DNA of 64,000 bases from Diplonema papillatum (lineage: Eukaryota; Euglenozoa; Diplonemea; Diplonemida; Diplonemidae). The notes beneath the pieces were generated by a model. The model was given only the letters and a program-made list of their open reading frames with translations, was not told the origin of the DNA and did not search any database. The position numbers were made by a program, and so were the translations under genes. Shown here one piece after another: positions 20,090 through 30,439 of this stretch (position 1 is the stretch's first letter; each line of letters starts with the position of its first letter). The stretch spans positions 1-64,000 of the forward strand of contig JAPJBO010000859.1 of the NCBI GenBank assembly GCA_030068145.1, given 5' to 3'.

Positions 20090-20635
20090 TCAGGTGAGAA
20101 ATGGCATACTTTGCAGCGAAATATCTTGGAACAGACAAGGTGAGCCCGTACGAAGTTTCTTGACAAGCTGCCCAGACAACGCAACACCCGGTGTCAGTGG
20201 GCATAGAACTACATCCGTTTCCAATGCACGACACAATGGAGGATTGGCTGTGTCTGCAGACGCCCGGTGCACAGCAACTTCGAACGGAGGCAGAGTGCCG
20301 TGGTTGGGTACTACAGGTCGGCCAATCGAATTGCTGATGAAGTCGACTGAAAGGCAAGACAGGTTCGAGCGTCGCGCCGCAGAGTGCTGCTGGGGCGAAG
20401 TAGCCTCGACAAACGTGCACTTCGACTTTATTTCCCTGTGCGGGGGCGTTGGTGCCGGAAGTGGTTGCTGGGTGCTTTCGATGTCCTGCAGCTGCAAAGC
20501 AAGCGCATTTCGTCTCCGCAACGTTGCTTCCAACTCCTCTTGTGTGCGCAGCAATCTTGCACACTCTTTGTTCCGAGCAGTCAGAAATGCGTCGGTCTTC
20601 TCCGCGCACGCACTAGTCAGCTGCTTAGCTGTCAA
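20090..20635 (-). CDS. Coiled-coil hypothetical protein exon
   Basis: An about 180-codon open frame with a strong helical, charged N-terminal part (KQLTSACAEKTDAFLTARNK, RTQEELEATLRRRNALALQL) followed by a Pro-rich linker and a C-terminal region without features. A coding-like stretch upstream (about 20720-20640, containing GESKSRIKVEPGSFKDLEEG) lies in another frame. A short GTATCA...TTGACAG intron or a frameshift could join them. No family recognised. Confidence 0.5.
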   Translation of the reverse strand: MTAKQLTSACAEKTDAFLTARNKECARLLRTQEELEATLRRRNALALQLQDIESTQQPLPAPTPPHREIKSKCTFVEATSPQQHSAARRSNLSCLSVDFISNSIGRPVVPNHGTLPPFEVAVHRASADTANPPLCRALETDVVLCPLTPGVALSGQLVKKLRTGSPCLFQDISLQSMPFLT

Positions 20636-20779
20636 GGTTTTGTGTTGATCCCCTCTTCCAAGTCTTTGAATGATCCAGGTTCAACCTTGATACGACTCTT
20701 GCTTTCTCCATCTGAGAAACACTACTTGTATTCGGCCGCTGAACTTCTCGCCAAGAACGAGCTTCCCTCTCCATAAGCC

Positions 20780-21750
20780 ATCCCATAGCCAATTGGTAGC
20801 AGCTAAAAACTGAACTAAACAGCAGTGAGAAGCAATGGCGCGCAAAAGACGCACGGGAGGTTGCATAGCGGAAGCGTGAACCGGAGCCATGAGGATCTTG
20901 TTGATTCCAAGGACGTCACTGACGCCCTTGACGTCAGTAGAAACTGCGAGCTTCGGTCCCCGCAACAGGCGTGTATGATACCCTCCCAGGGCCAAGAAAG
21001 AAGAAAAAGAAATGGTAATCGTGGTAAACTTTCTTTTTGTTCCTTTTACGGCTATTCTCTCCTTTTATGCGTCTTTTGCTCTCTATTGCTGGGAATACCG
21101 GTATTCCTGGACTTTTGGTGCTGAAGGAAGGGATGAATCCGTTCACTTCACCCCCCACGTGGCGCTCGTTTAGCAGGGGCTGCCGAGTCGCACCGTGGCA
21201 CCGTCCTTCTGTGAAGTAAACATAGTACTAAATACTGTTGTCTTCATTACCCTCGTAGCTCGCCGGGTCAGCATTCCATCGAGATGGAATTGTGTATTGC
21301 CTTTTGGAGCGTGCCTACAATCACTGATTTAGCAGTGCTATAGGTTGGGCTCGTATTTTGGTATGAGCTTTCCTGCAGTCATCGTCATACAAGACGATGC
21401 TGCAGTCAGGCTCATTTCTATCGTGTGAGAGCTGGCGGCTGAGGGGATGAGGGTTGGGCTCCTCGCTTTCTTTTCCTCTGTTGTTGTGTTGCTTGCTTCT
21501 TTTTCCTTTTTCTGTGGTTCCAACCAGTGTTTTCTTTTAGTTGCCGTATGATGGTAGTATTGCTACCAGACGTCTCGACGAGCTTGTGTCCAGCGCAAGC
21601 GCCAAGCCCAAGTCCAAGGTGCGCCACGCCTTGATGATTTAGTTTGAGAAATCGGTAGCCACTTGACCCGTGGGCCCGTGGCTCTGCAGTACCGCCGAAC
21701 ACGTGAAGCTTGGCTCCCGTGTAGCAGGCTTTCCCTGGTACCTATCTATC
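20780..21750. other. Intergenic stretch, no gene recognised
   Basis: Short ORFs only. Near 20980 the motif CCCAGGGCCAAGAAAG starts a low-complexity tail that recurs at 21754 and 22671, suggesting ends of a repeat family. Confidence 0.4.
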
Positions 21751-22700
21751 TATCCCAGGGCCAAAGTAGTAGTAGTAGTAGTATGTGTCATTTTAATCCG
21801 GGAACATCTATCCCGGGGATAAGCTACTAGTACCAGATTCGGACCGCGGTCCGAATCTGGTAATCGGCCGTTGTTGAACGCTTACGCCCGCCACTAAATC
21901 CAGATTTACCTGTGTTTCGTGTGGGCTACAGCACATTTACCTCCTTTGATCTATTGCAACTGGCAGTCTCTTCAAGCATTTCCTACAAAGCAGGTGCTTA
22001 TACAAAGAAAAATGGCACTAGTAGTGGTGTTGCTACGCCTTCCCTCAGGGCACCCAAGGGTCTCTAAGAGGTGTCCGAGAGTGTTCACACACAAATCTTA
22101 AGGGTCGCGAAATAGCTAAAAAATGAAGCGTCCTGGCTCCCAGTCCATGCTCGCGTCGTACTTTAGCAGCCAGCCCGCAAAGAAGCCTGCTCCGAAGGTA
22201 GCCGCGATACTACTCGCTTCAGGCGCTTCTCACGCTTCTCCTTGTGCAGGGGTACTGTGACATTAACGGGCTCCCCGAGGACGACATGCGTGCGATGTCC
22301 TGGAGTTCGTGGAAAAGGATACGCGAAAGCTGCACTTTTGCTCTTTTACCGAGTTCGCCACGGTACGCGACTGGGTTCGTGCCTGGCGCAAGTCCATAAT
22401 GGACTAAAGAACGTTTTACTCCCCCTGTCCGCCCTGATGATGGCTTGTTGTTCTTGACGGCATGTTTCCTGTCTCACATCTTGTCCGTGTTGTTTGTGCA
22501 TCCAAGCTGATTCCGCTCCAGCTGAGCGAGAAACCTGGCGCTGTCCATTTGATGCCTCATGAAAAGCGACGGAAACGGTGCAGAGACCGGAACGGAAAGC
22601 TCCCTCAAAAACAAAGCCGTATCGGTCCGAATCTGGTAGCGCCGAAAAATCTGTAGCTAATACACTGATCTATCCCAGGGCCAAAAAAAAAGGAAACGAA
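21750..22700. repeat. Repeat block with matching CTATCCCAGGGCCAAA borders
   Basis: CTATCCCAGGGCCAAA occurs at 21754-21771, followed by (TAG)n, and again at about 22672-22688, followed by poly-A. Between them TACCAGATTCGGACCG (21831) and its reverse complement CGGTCCGAATCTGGTA (22623-22638) form a possible terminal inverted repeat pair. No ORF inside is convincing. Confidence 0.45.
21831..21862. repeat. 32-bp perfect palindrome
   Basis: TACCAGATTCGGACCG is followed immediately by its exact reverse complement CGGTCCGAATCTGGTA with no spacer. The second half recurs at 22623-22638, and CGGTCCGAATCTG also occurs at about 8458-8470. Confidence 0.95.
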
Positions 22701-22780
22701 AGAAGAGAAACCCGCGCAAACCCCCGGAAGGTGGAACGCCAGTTAGGCAGGCCATACCCCGCAACGGGGGTCAAAAGAAA

Positions 22781-22784
<4 letters not shown>

Positions 22785-22823
<39 letters not shown>
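22785..22823. repeat. (GA)n microsatellite, left of the retroelement
   Basis: About 19 uninterrupted GA dinucleotides. The following 100 bases (TTTGAATAGAGCATCTATTT, then GCGAGATCAGGCAAACCTTG) recur in the minus-strand copy at 51252-51352. Confidence 0.97.
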
Positions 22824-22827
<4 letters not shown>

Positions 22828-23098
22828 AATAGAGCATCTATTTGGTATCGGAAAGTAGGTGCGAGATCAGGCAAACCTTGTGCGCTAGCTTCGTTTAACC
22901 GTGAATCTAATAATCAGGGCTTACCCCACATTCTCGCTTTCATTTTATTTCCATTCTCCTCCTAATCATACACTACCCTCCGGGAAAAATGCCGGTACAC
23001 ACGGGTAGCACGCGCCGCCGGGCCGCACGGACCAGCCGTCGGCTGATGGATCCTAACTGGGCGGCGGCTGAGGAAGCTGCCGACAAGGCCACCCGGGA

Positions 23099-25096
23099 GT
23101 GGCGGGTATGGAACCCTTGCGAGCCCGGGGAGTCGGCGGCCCCCCGTTCGCCGGCGGGAAAGGGGGAGAAAGCCGGTCGGAGCTGAAGACCGGCATGGAA
23201 CGGTCGTCTGGGGACTGGTCCCCCCTGGCCGACTGCAGACTTGAAGGACCTGGCGGGAGTACGACGGAGGCTCTACTCCCGCCTCCGGCTGGCAACGCCG
23301 CACAACGCGAAGACCCGGGAAGCGCTTCCACGAATGCACCCGGGCACTCGGAATTAGCTCATCCTACCCTTTGCGACAGCCGTTTCCCGACACGACAGAA
23401 ACAACCCTTGCCCGACGCCGGCTTCTCGCCTCGGCAGGTCAGGGGGTTGAAGTCGCGAAGGTCCAGGTTGCTCAGGGGGAGGAGGCTTTTCCTCCGGCTC
23501 CACCCCCATTTCTACGACCCTCCTACCGCAGTTCCTCTCGGGTACCTCCCACCAGAAACGAGAGGTCTCATTCCGGGCATCGGTGCCCCGAGATCTGCGA
23601 GGCCGCTAGACGTCACGGCAGTGCCGCCGATCGATCTCCGCAAGCTCCGGAGCCTCGCCGGCCCCGGGGCCCGCTTGCACGGCTTGCTTGACCTCCTAAC
23701 GGACGGGCACTCCTTCCGACGGAAGTTGTTGGGCACTCCTCTCGTGCCGGGTCGGAAGAGCGACGCGTTTGCGCACCATGCGGTGACGCTGGAGGGCGTC
23801 GGCTTTGTGGAACGCGTTCCCCGCTCGGAGCCGCTGAAGTGCGTACTGCCGGCGTTCGCTGTCGAGAAGGGGGAGCACCACTCCCGTGCCATCGTCGATG
23901 GCCGCCCGCTGAACGAGCTGATGGAGCCCCCGCCGAAGTTCAGCCTCTTGCGTGTCGACGAGGTCATCGCCAAGATGATGTCGAAGTCGCACGCAGTCGT
24001 CGTCGACCTGAAGTCCTACTTCTTCCAGTTCCCAGTGGGACGGTCGACGTCGGCTTTCTTCGGGCTCCGGACCAGGAGGCCCGACGGGGGCGTGGCTCTG
24101 TATCGGTGGCGCCGGCTTACGATGGGCTGGTCGTTCTCGCCCGTGATCGCACAGGACTCTGCGCTGGTCATCACGGAACCCGCCGGGGACGATAGGATAG
24201 TCTGGTACGACGACTGGGCCCTCGTCGGTGACTGTCCGGACGCGCTTCGCGCTGTGCGCGACCGAGTCCTGCGACGCGCCCGCAAGGTGTGCATGACGGT
24301 CAACGACGAGAAGTCCGTCCTCGAGCCCAGCTCGACGCCGGTTGTCTTGGGAGTCGAGTTCGACCTCGCGGCGAAGAGATACCGGCTGAAGCAAGAGTGG
24401 GCGAGGAAGGCGCACCTCCTCTTTTGCTCGGTCGATTCGACGCGGATGACTTTGCGTGGCGTTTGGAAGGTCGTCGGGACCGCTATTTGGGCGTGGACGG
24501 TGTGGGGCACGCCGCTCTGCAGGGTGAGCCCGGTGCTTGCGTGGATGGGAACCCTGGCGCACCAGGTCCTGACCGGTTCCCTGGGCTGGGAGTCGCTGGT
24601 CCGCGTGAGCGACGACGTTTTTCCGTTCCTTGCGGGAGTGAGACGGCGTCTGTCGGGCAACCGGTGGGTCGTTTTCGACGCGAAGCAACGGGACACCCTC
24701 GTGGAGGCGTGGTCCGACGCCAGCATGCAGGGATGGGCCTGGCTGGTGGGTTCCATGGCGATGTGGGGCCCGTCGAGGGATGTCCCGCAGCACATCTTCT
24801 TCGCTGAGCTGACGGCGGCGAAGTTCGCGATTGCGTACGCGGCTTCTCGCTCTCCGCTGTCGACGATCAGGATCTTCGTCGACAACTTGCCCGCCGTCAA
24901 CTGCTTGAGGAACTGGAAGTCGAAGACCCAGCTCGGGAACTTCATCCTGTGCCAGGTCCGCGACGTCTTGGAGGAACACCAGTGCGTCCTCGAGACTGTA
25001 TGGGTCCCGACTGCTGAGCAACTGGCGGACGTCTGGACGCGGGACCCATACAGGCAGGGCATCCAGCCGCCCCGGACCCCGTTCTGCGTTGCATGA
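23099..25096 (+). CDS. Reverse transcriptase-RNase H polyprotein, apparently intact
   Basis: A 665-codon frame with no stops. Residues 1-150 are Arg/Pro/Gly-rich. The polymerase starts near residue 200. Visible motifs are RAIVDGRPLNELM (about 262), VVVDLKSYFFQFPV (about 299-312, first catalytic Asp), YRWRRLTMGWSFSPVIAQ (about 335-352), and VWYDDWALVG with the catalytic YDD at about 369-371. An RNase H-like domain follows with SDASMQGWAW (about 538), AELTAAKFA (about 568), FVDNLPAVNCL (about 593) and EQLADVWTRDP (about 640), giving the expected D-E-D-D acidic set. The order RT then RNase H and the GWSFSP and DNLPAV style motifs recall DIRS/Ngaro-type elements. No recombinase accompanies it. 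An overlapping ORF at 22989-23186 (MPVHTGSTRRR...) may be a leader or a gag remnant. The start is uncertain: the first ATG is used here. Confidence 0.88.
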   Translation: MAGMEPLRARGVGGPPFAGGKGGESRSELKTGMERSSGDWSPLADCRLEGPGGSTTEALLPPPAGNAAQREDPGSASTNAPGHSELAHPTLCDSRFPTRQKQPLPDAGFSPRQVRGLKSRRSRLLRGRRLFLRLHPHFYDPPTAVPLGYLPPETRGLIPGIGAPRSARPLDVTAVPPIDLRKLRSLAGPGARLHGLLDLLTDGHSFRRKLLGTPLVPGRKSDAFAHHAVTLEGVGFVERVPRSEPLKCVLPAFAVEKGEHHSRAIVDGRPLNELMEPPPKFSLLRVDEVIAKMMSKSHAVVVDLKSYFFQFPVGRSTSAFFGLRTRRPDGGVALYRWRRLTMGWSFSPVIAQDSALVITEPAGDDRIVWYDDWALVGDCPDALRAVRDRVLRRARKVCMTVNDEKSVLEPSSTPVVLGVEFDLAAKRYRLKQEWARKAHLLFCSVDSTRMTLRGVWKVVGTAIWAWTVWGTPLCRVSPVLAWMGTLAHQVLTGSLGWESLVRVSDDVFPFLAGVRRRLSGNRWVVFDAKQRDTLVEAWSDASMQGWAWLVGSMAMWGPSRDVPQHIFFAELTAAKFAIAYAASRSPLSTIRIFVDNLPAVNCLRNWKSKTQLGNFILCQVRDVLEEHQCVLETVWVPTAEQLADVWTRDPYRQGIQPPRTPFCVA

Positions 25097-25279
25097 GGAT
25101 CTTCACCTCGGAAGTTTTGTATTTGCGCTCCTGATAGCGCTATTCTTTGCGAGACCCGGAGGCAGCGGGATCTCAGCTCTTTGAGTTTCACGTCCAGGGA
25201 TTTTTATTCCACATTCTCGCTTTCATTTCACCAACCCTGTGACAATTATCATCTTCACCGTTTCTGCCAACGCGACCTT

Positions 25280-25516
<237 letters not shown>

Positions 25517-25546
25517 TATGACTTTCGGTAAAGCATGCTCCCAACC

Positions 25547-25948
25547 CTAGGTAAAACACTGAAGCGCGCAGTGGACACAGGTTGCCGTGTGCAACACCAG
25601 GAATTGAGCATCTCTCTTGTGCCGTACCCCCGTGATACTAAGACAAGGCGGACGCATACTAAGTTGATGCCAGGCGGCCTGTCGCTGACCTTCCGCCACC
25701 GCGAGCCTGCTCTCCAACTGCATGCGATGTTCCGCGCATTCGGGGCGGCCACCGTCGTCGGCGGCTCTATCAGCCCAGCATTTGCTCTCAAAAAGTGCCC
25801 GCTCGGCGTCCAAACGCTGCCTGCGCGCTTCCCATGCGGCTCTTTTTCGCTCGAACTCGCTCGCTGCTCTCTGCAACGCAGCCGTCTCCATCTTCTGCTT
25901 GCCGTTGCTTATTCTGTGCGACGTTGCTGGTTCCCAATGTGAAGACAA
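25547..25948 (-). CDS. Coiled-coil hypothetical exon
   Basis: The frame contains a strongly charged, heptad-like helix (METAALQRAASEFERKRAAW, EARRQRLDAERALF) and a second helical stretch (MQLESRLAVAEGQRQAAWHQ). An acceptor CGTCGCACAG near 25923 could begin the exon, and an upstream coding-like stretch (LTDEQLSADLEDSCGLIL, about 26040-25985) could be the previous exon. The last about 30 codons are less convincing and may lie beyond a donor. Family unknown. Confidence 0.45.
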   Translation of the reverse strand: MSSHWEPATSHRISNGKQKMETAALQRAASEFERKRAAWEARRQRLDAERALFESKCWADRAADDGGRPECAEHRMQLESRLAVAEGQRQAAWHQLSMRPPCLSITGVRHKRDAQFLVLHTATCVHCALQCFT

Positions 25949-26377
25949 CGCTGTGGGGCGAGCAGTTGATCAGTTGAACAGTTGCCAAGATCAGCCCACA
26001 GCTGTCCTCCAAGTCGGCAGATAGTTGCTCGTCTGTCAGCACATTTCAACAAATGCCGCACCTTCTAACCCCACCTGTGTCTTCGTTGAGCATGCAGCCC
26101 TACCTCTAAGGTAGACAAGGAGTCTGTGGATTCGGAACCTTGCAGTTCTAAAAATGGTTGCATTTCATCAAACACTGTCTCTCGTGTTACAATGCAGAAA
26201 CAAATGAACGAATCCTGTTGGCTTAAACTTCGGTGCCGGCTTTGCTCGGGAATAACTGAATTAGACTCCTGTTCAGATACAGCATTCCAAAAGTATGTGC
26301 ACGACAGAAGGAAGGACGTGCATCACGTCTTGCCCCCTAAATGGCTTGGGGAGGCGGTGTCATCCAACCTGTCGTTT

Positions 26378-26715
26378 AGCTAAGTTCCTTATGACTGCTG
26401 CCCCTCCGGTGACTTGACGGAAGCACCTGAGTTTCACCGTCGCGATACTCTACAATCCGCCACCCAGCATCTTCAGTCGCGGTAAACTCATCCTCGCTGG
26501 GCACGTGCAAATAAACTCGCAGCAATGAAACTAGCAATAAGGAAGAAAAACAGGACATCCATGAATACGGCTAGCGGAAGAATCGAGGAGACCAGGAGCC
26601 AACAGTAAGGAAGCATTGAGACGACGGCATGAGGCCTCAGTCCAAGGCCTAAAGACTTTGTAGAGTGAAGGCTCGCTGCAGGGCTGTCACTTCTCGCGCA
26701 CGCTTCTCCGTTCAA
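26378..26715 (-). CDS. Possible two-exon membrane protein, 3' part
   Basis: The first frame (26715-26488) contains a hydrophobic run, MLPYCWLLVSSILPLAVFMD, followed by VLFFFLIASFIA. A very good acceptor, TTTTTCTTCCTTATTGCTAG near 26534, starts a second frame reading SLLRVYLHVPSEDEF then AGWRIVEYRDGETQVL to a stop at about 26378. Either the hydrophobic run is coding, or it is just the pyrimidine-rich intron end translated by chance. The second exon is the more believable half. Function unknown. Confidence 0.35.
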
Positions 26716-27728
26716 AAGGATGTGGTGAGTGAGAGCCTGTTTTCAATTTTTGCACTATGTGTCTGGGTTGACGGGATCAATCTTTTGACTCGGGTGATGT
26801 AGAGACTGTTCCCACGCTTCTTCCCTTGGATTGGCGTCTGACACGTTCCAAATGCCAATCCCAGCTGTATCTCGGTATGCTCAATAGATCGCTCGATTCG
26901 GTAGTAGCAGCTGAGAGAACGGTTGCCCCGTGTCCTCTCTCTAACTTCGCGCATTTTCTTGCAATTTGCTCGTGAGAAGTGCGCATTGGGCTCGGAGTGA
27001 GGGAGAAAAGTGTTGAACTTGATTGCGAGGGAGGCAAAGGAAATACCAACAACCTGTCAGCGACGCCTAAAGCGCGGTGATCGCAGGTGCGGCCCGATAC
27101 AATGAAACATGCGTTTGGGCACCAGTGACAGCCCATGTGTAGTGGTGAAATCGTTTCCTTGAACGGTGAACGACTAGCTCGATTTTCGAAAACCGCGTTG
27201 ACGGTCTTTCCAATGAAACTGCACCTAGCCGTTGCAGAAACTGCTAGCTCGTCTCGAAAAACTATTGATTAGTATTTCCAAAGAATACTAGTGCAAACCT
27301 GGTGCGTATGAGTAAAACAATCCGGATCCAGTCAAAAAATCGTACAATTTAATTGTAAACGACAGCTGGGAGTGTTTTATTCTGCAGGTGGCTTCGAGAG
27401 CAAGCAGCTACTTTCCGTGTCCTGAATACCGGAGCAACCTGGAGACTGCTTCTTTCTATCTCGCGGATCTGGTTCGATTGTAAACCTTTCTAGCTTTGCC
27501 AAGTGGTGACATGCTGGTGGACTGACTTCTGTCGGCACCTCTCCAGGTGAAGTGGCGCACAGACTAAGTTACCACCCACTTTGCCTACTCCGGATGCAAA
27601 GAAATGCAAGTGCGTTTCTTCGAAAAGCAGCAGGTTCAACAATACACCCAGGTGTAGTGCTGTCAAATGCACTCGCAAGATTTGCCCTTTGAATCATGCG
27701 TGCAGTCAGTTAGCTAGGCTCGTCGGGG
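26716..27728. other. Stretch without a clear gene
   Basis: Minus-strand ORFs at 26777-27136 and 26712-26954 have some coding character but no recognisable domain and could be upstream exons of the 26.4-kb candidate. From 27140 to 27728, downstream of the PARP16 stop, nothing was seen. Confidence 0.35.
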
Positions 27729-29203
27729 CTAAACAAGCCTAGCTAGTTGCTTCCGTCCCTGTTTCCACAGATACCGGAAATAGACGCGGTTTTCGGTTTG
27801 GCTCATAACGATGGCCAGCAGCACAACGATGTAGACAGCAATCATGTGCATCGGTGTAAACCGCCAGCGCACCGCTTCTGCTGTCTTTGGCGTAACATGA
27901 GACGTGTACACAAGCAGCTTTCTCACTCGCACATGACTCGCGTTCGGAACGACAATATACGCCTCTGGCACCTTGCCCTGTGTATTGAGTAGCTAGTGTT
28001 GTCCCTCGTGAGAACCGAGAAATGCGGTGGTTTACCTGAGAAAGCCAACAAATATAGTGGAATATCCTTCGCCAGCAGGGGTCACTAAATATGCTCGTAC
28101 GAATGCACTTTGGGCACTAAAATCCTTCACTGAGGGTTGTAGGGATGGCAGAGTTACAGCTCTTGACAAAGCTTTCGTGTTTCGCCTTTTCTTCCGAAAG
28201 GGGGTCAGTGCTGTTTTCATTTCACCGTGATTAATAGCATACTCCGTCAGTTTTCGTTTCCGATGAAGCCTTCATTGTGCCTGGTGTTGGCAACCAGTCG
28301 CACACTCCGACGACGCGAAGACTGCTCCCGTGCTGTGATTTCATTGCGAGAGTTGCTACACCTGAATTCACGTTTGCTCCGGCAGTGTTGCTTTGGTGGG
28401 GTCAGTTGCATGCGAATAAGTACCACCTCACGTTCACTCGGCAGATTGTCGTCATTGACGCAGGACGTGACACCCCGTCAAACCATTCTTGTAGTTCTGG
28501 ATTATGCTTTGGGGGTTGGACTGTCTACAAAGAGACAAAGAAGAGGCGGTACCTCTGACTCTTTCCAGCACTCGCCCCGCGACGAGAAGTCGCAGGCAAG
28601 GCGTGGCGTCTTAGCAAGGTAGATTCCTTCGCCGAAGAGTGAACCGGTCGCCTGCTTCTGCGTGCCGGAGAAGTTGAAGAGGCCCATTTTAGAAATACAA
28701 AACCAGTTGCCCACAGCCGACCCATGGTATCCGACTCTGACCCCGTACTGCAGTGCCGCTTCGTCGAATTCCTTGGCCCGAGGCCCCAGGGACACTTCGA
28801 AAACCTTCTGTGGTACCAGACTCGGATTGTCCTTCTCCGAGATGAGTCCTTTGATGGCGGGACCTACTGGAACTTCCTTCAAGTTGCTATTATTCACAAG
28901 AAACGAAAGGAGCTGCCTCGCGTTTGGGGACAGAGAGGCGTTCAGCTCCGAGGCATCCCCTTCGTACAGTTGATCAGCGGGGGGTAAGGTTTGCGCCGCC
29001 ATCTGCAGCAGGTCGTACCGCCGTTCAACACCTTCGACAAACGCTTTAGGAAACGGGTTGAGAACCGCCGTCTTTCTCATCGAGCGCAGTGCGCCCATCA
29101 ATAGGCTCACCTCCAAGTCGTACGCCGTTCGTGACATCTTTTCCCGCACCTTTTCCACCGATTGTTCGACCGCGGCTGCGGGGCTTTCGCATGCCACCTC
29201 CAT
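27729..29203 (-). CDS. PARP16: PARP16-type mono-ADP-ribosyltransferase, complete three-exon gene
   Basis: Exons 29203-28553, 28332-28243 and 27977-27729 (stop included) join by GT-AG introns, all phase 0, to give 329 residues; human PARP16 has about 322. PARP16 is a tail-anchored ER and nuclear-envelope enzyme that transfers single ADP-ribose units from NAD+ and acts in the unfolded protein response in animals. The N-terminal helical domain includes SLLMGALRSMRKTAVLNPFP, a hallmark of the family. Catalytic features are GYHGS with His at residue 160, SLFGEGIYLAK with Tyr at 195, and a third-position Tyr in PEAYIVVPN, so the triad is H-Y-Y as in PARP16 rather than H-Y-E of poly-ADP-ribosylating enzymes. 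The C terminus has a hydrophobic anchor (MHMIAVYIVVLLAIVMS) and a short basic tail (WKQGRKQLARLV). The acceptor of exon 2 has a weak pyrimidine tract and is the least certain junction. Confidence 0.93.
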
Positions 29204-30100
29204 TGACTTGTTGCTTCTCTTTCCTTCGCTTTATTATCTCACGCTGTGCCTCCCCCTTCTGCTGCGTTGGTCTATTCTTGCTCAGAGCAGCAGTGTGTGT
29301 ACCCACCCGCACCACCCGCCCCGGGCTTTGCCTGTTTGTTGTTGTAAGCAAGCTGAAAGTAGTTGACCATGCAGCAACAGCGAATGCCTCTGTTGGGAAA
29401 AATGCTACCTACAGACTGCATGGTGGTTCAGGTTCTAGACGACATATCTTGAAGGGTGGAGCTGGCGTTTGGGAGGGTCGACTACGAACCCCCATCCAAC
29501 AAACCATATGGCCTGAAACCCCCGTTGATAGGGGTGCCTTCGCTTGTCTTGACGGTACCTGAATTTTTCATTCGGTGCTTCGTATATCTCGAAACATTTG
29601 AACAGCTGGAAAAAAGGTGACTTGGACTTTGTGAGAACAGAGCCTTATTTGAACCTTGCCTAATGGGGAAAGGTGAGAACTTGATGAACAGGAACAAGAA
29701 CTTGTTTGCCTGTACTATAGCAAAAACAGAAATGAGAGAGAGACGAGATAGAGTGAAGGGACCATCTCTTCGGGAAGTATCCGGTCGTCTCACTACTGCA
29801 CCGTATTTCTACGGCAGACGTCAGCTACGCCGAAGGTGCGGTGCGAGAGGGGGGCGTTCTGGCTGGCGGGTGAGACCCGAAAGAAATAGGATAAAGAGGG
29901 GTGGATGTGTTCACACTTTAAATAGTGTGGAGGCACTGTTCATACACAGTGTTTTCAATTTACTTTGAGGCAGGGAGAAAAAGGGATGAATCCCCACCCA
30001 CATGTGTCGTTCGAGCTAGTCGTCGACGCGTCGAGTCAGTACTCCCCGTATGGGGAGGAGTGAGTCGTAAATCTAGAGAAGAAATAGGCGCATTATTTCT
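29204..30100. other. Intergenic stretch upstream of PARP16
   Basis: This should hold the PARP16 promoter; no obvious core element was found. A diverged dispersed repeat sits at 29735-29801. Other ORFs look accidental. Confidence 0.4.
29735..29885 (+). repeat. Dispersed repeat following (GA)n, diverged copy
   Basis: A short GA run is followed by CGAGATAGAGTGAAGGGACC, ATCTCTTCGGGAAGTATCCG and GTCGTCTCACTACT. It continues into TACGGC.GACGTCAGCTACGCC and CTGGCGGGTGAGACC, which also match the sequence after the 47.2-kb copy, so the family unit is at least 150 bp. Confidence 0.8.
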
Positions 30101-30191
30101 TTTTAGAGTTAAAGTTCGCTTGGGATTCCGGGGGTTTAGCGTTATTTGTGGAATAGAAGGTCGGTATTTTAAAGTCTCCGGTTGACCGTAG
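30101..30191 (+). repeat. GTTCGCTTG dispersed repeat, copy 1
   Basis: TTAGAGTTAAAGTTCGCTTG, then CCGGGGGTTTAG, then an insert shared only with 53178-53236 (GTTATTTGTGGA.TAGAAGG, CGGTATTTTAAAG), ending TCTCCGGTTGACCGTAGAG. Confidence 0.88.
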
Positions 30192-30439
30192 AGGCTTGGG
30201 TATGGAGGAGGGGGTTTCTTTGTCAGAACAGGGGCCTTCACAAAAAAAGAGGTCTGTGGAGGGCTGCTTCGGGGCTTGCACGGAGATGGTTGTGTCCGTT
30301 GCTTTTCAAGGGAGTGTAAAATGTGTGCTGCCTTCAGTAAATGATGGGGAAAAACTATGTCTCCAGTTGCGCAACCATCGGCGGAACAGAGCTGCTGCGC
30401 CTGCACGACACCTGTATATTTATTGCAGTGGTGTGTGAG

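Noticed and set aside
23696-25021. 441-codon minus-strand ORF
   Set aside because: It lies entirely antisense to the RT-RNase H ORF, whose catalytic motifs are clear. The high G+C content leaves the reverse strand open by chance.
23099-25096. Telomerase or group II intron reverse transcriptase
   Set aside because: The attached RNase H-like domain and the GWSFSP and DNLPAV motifs point to an LTR/DIRS-type retroelement. There is no maturase, HNH or telomerase-specific region.
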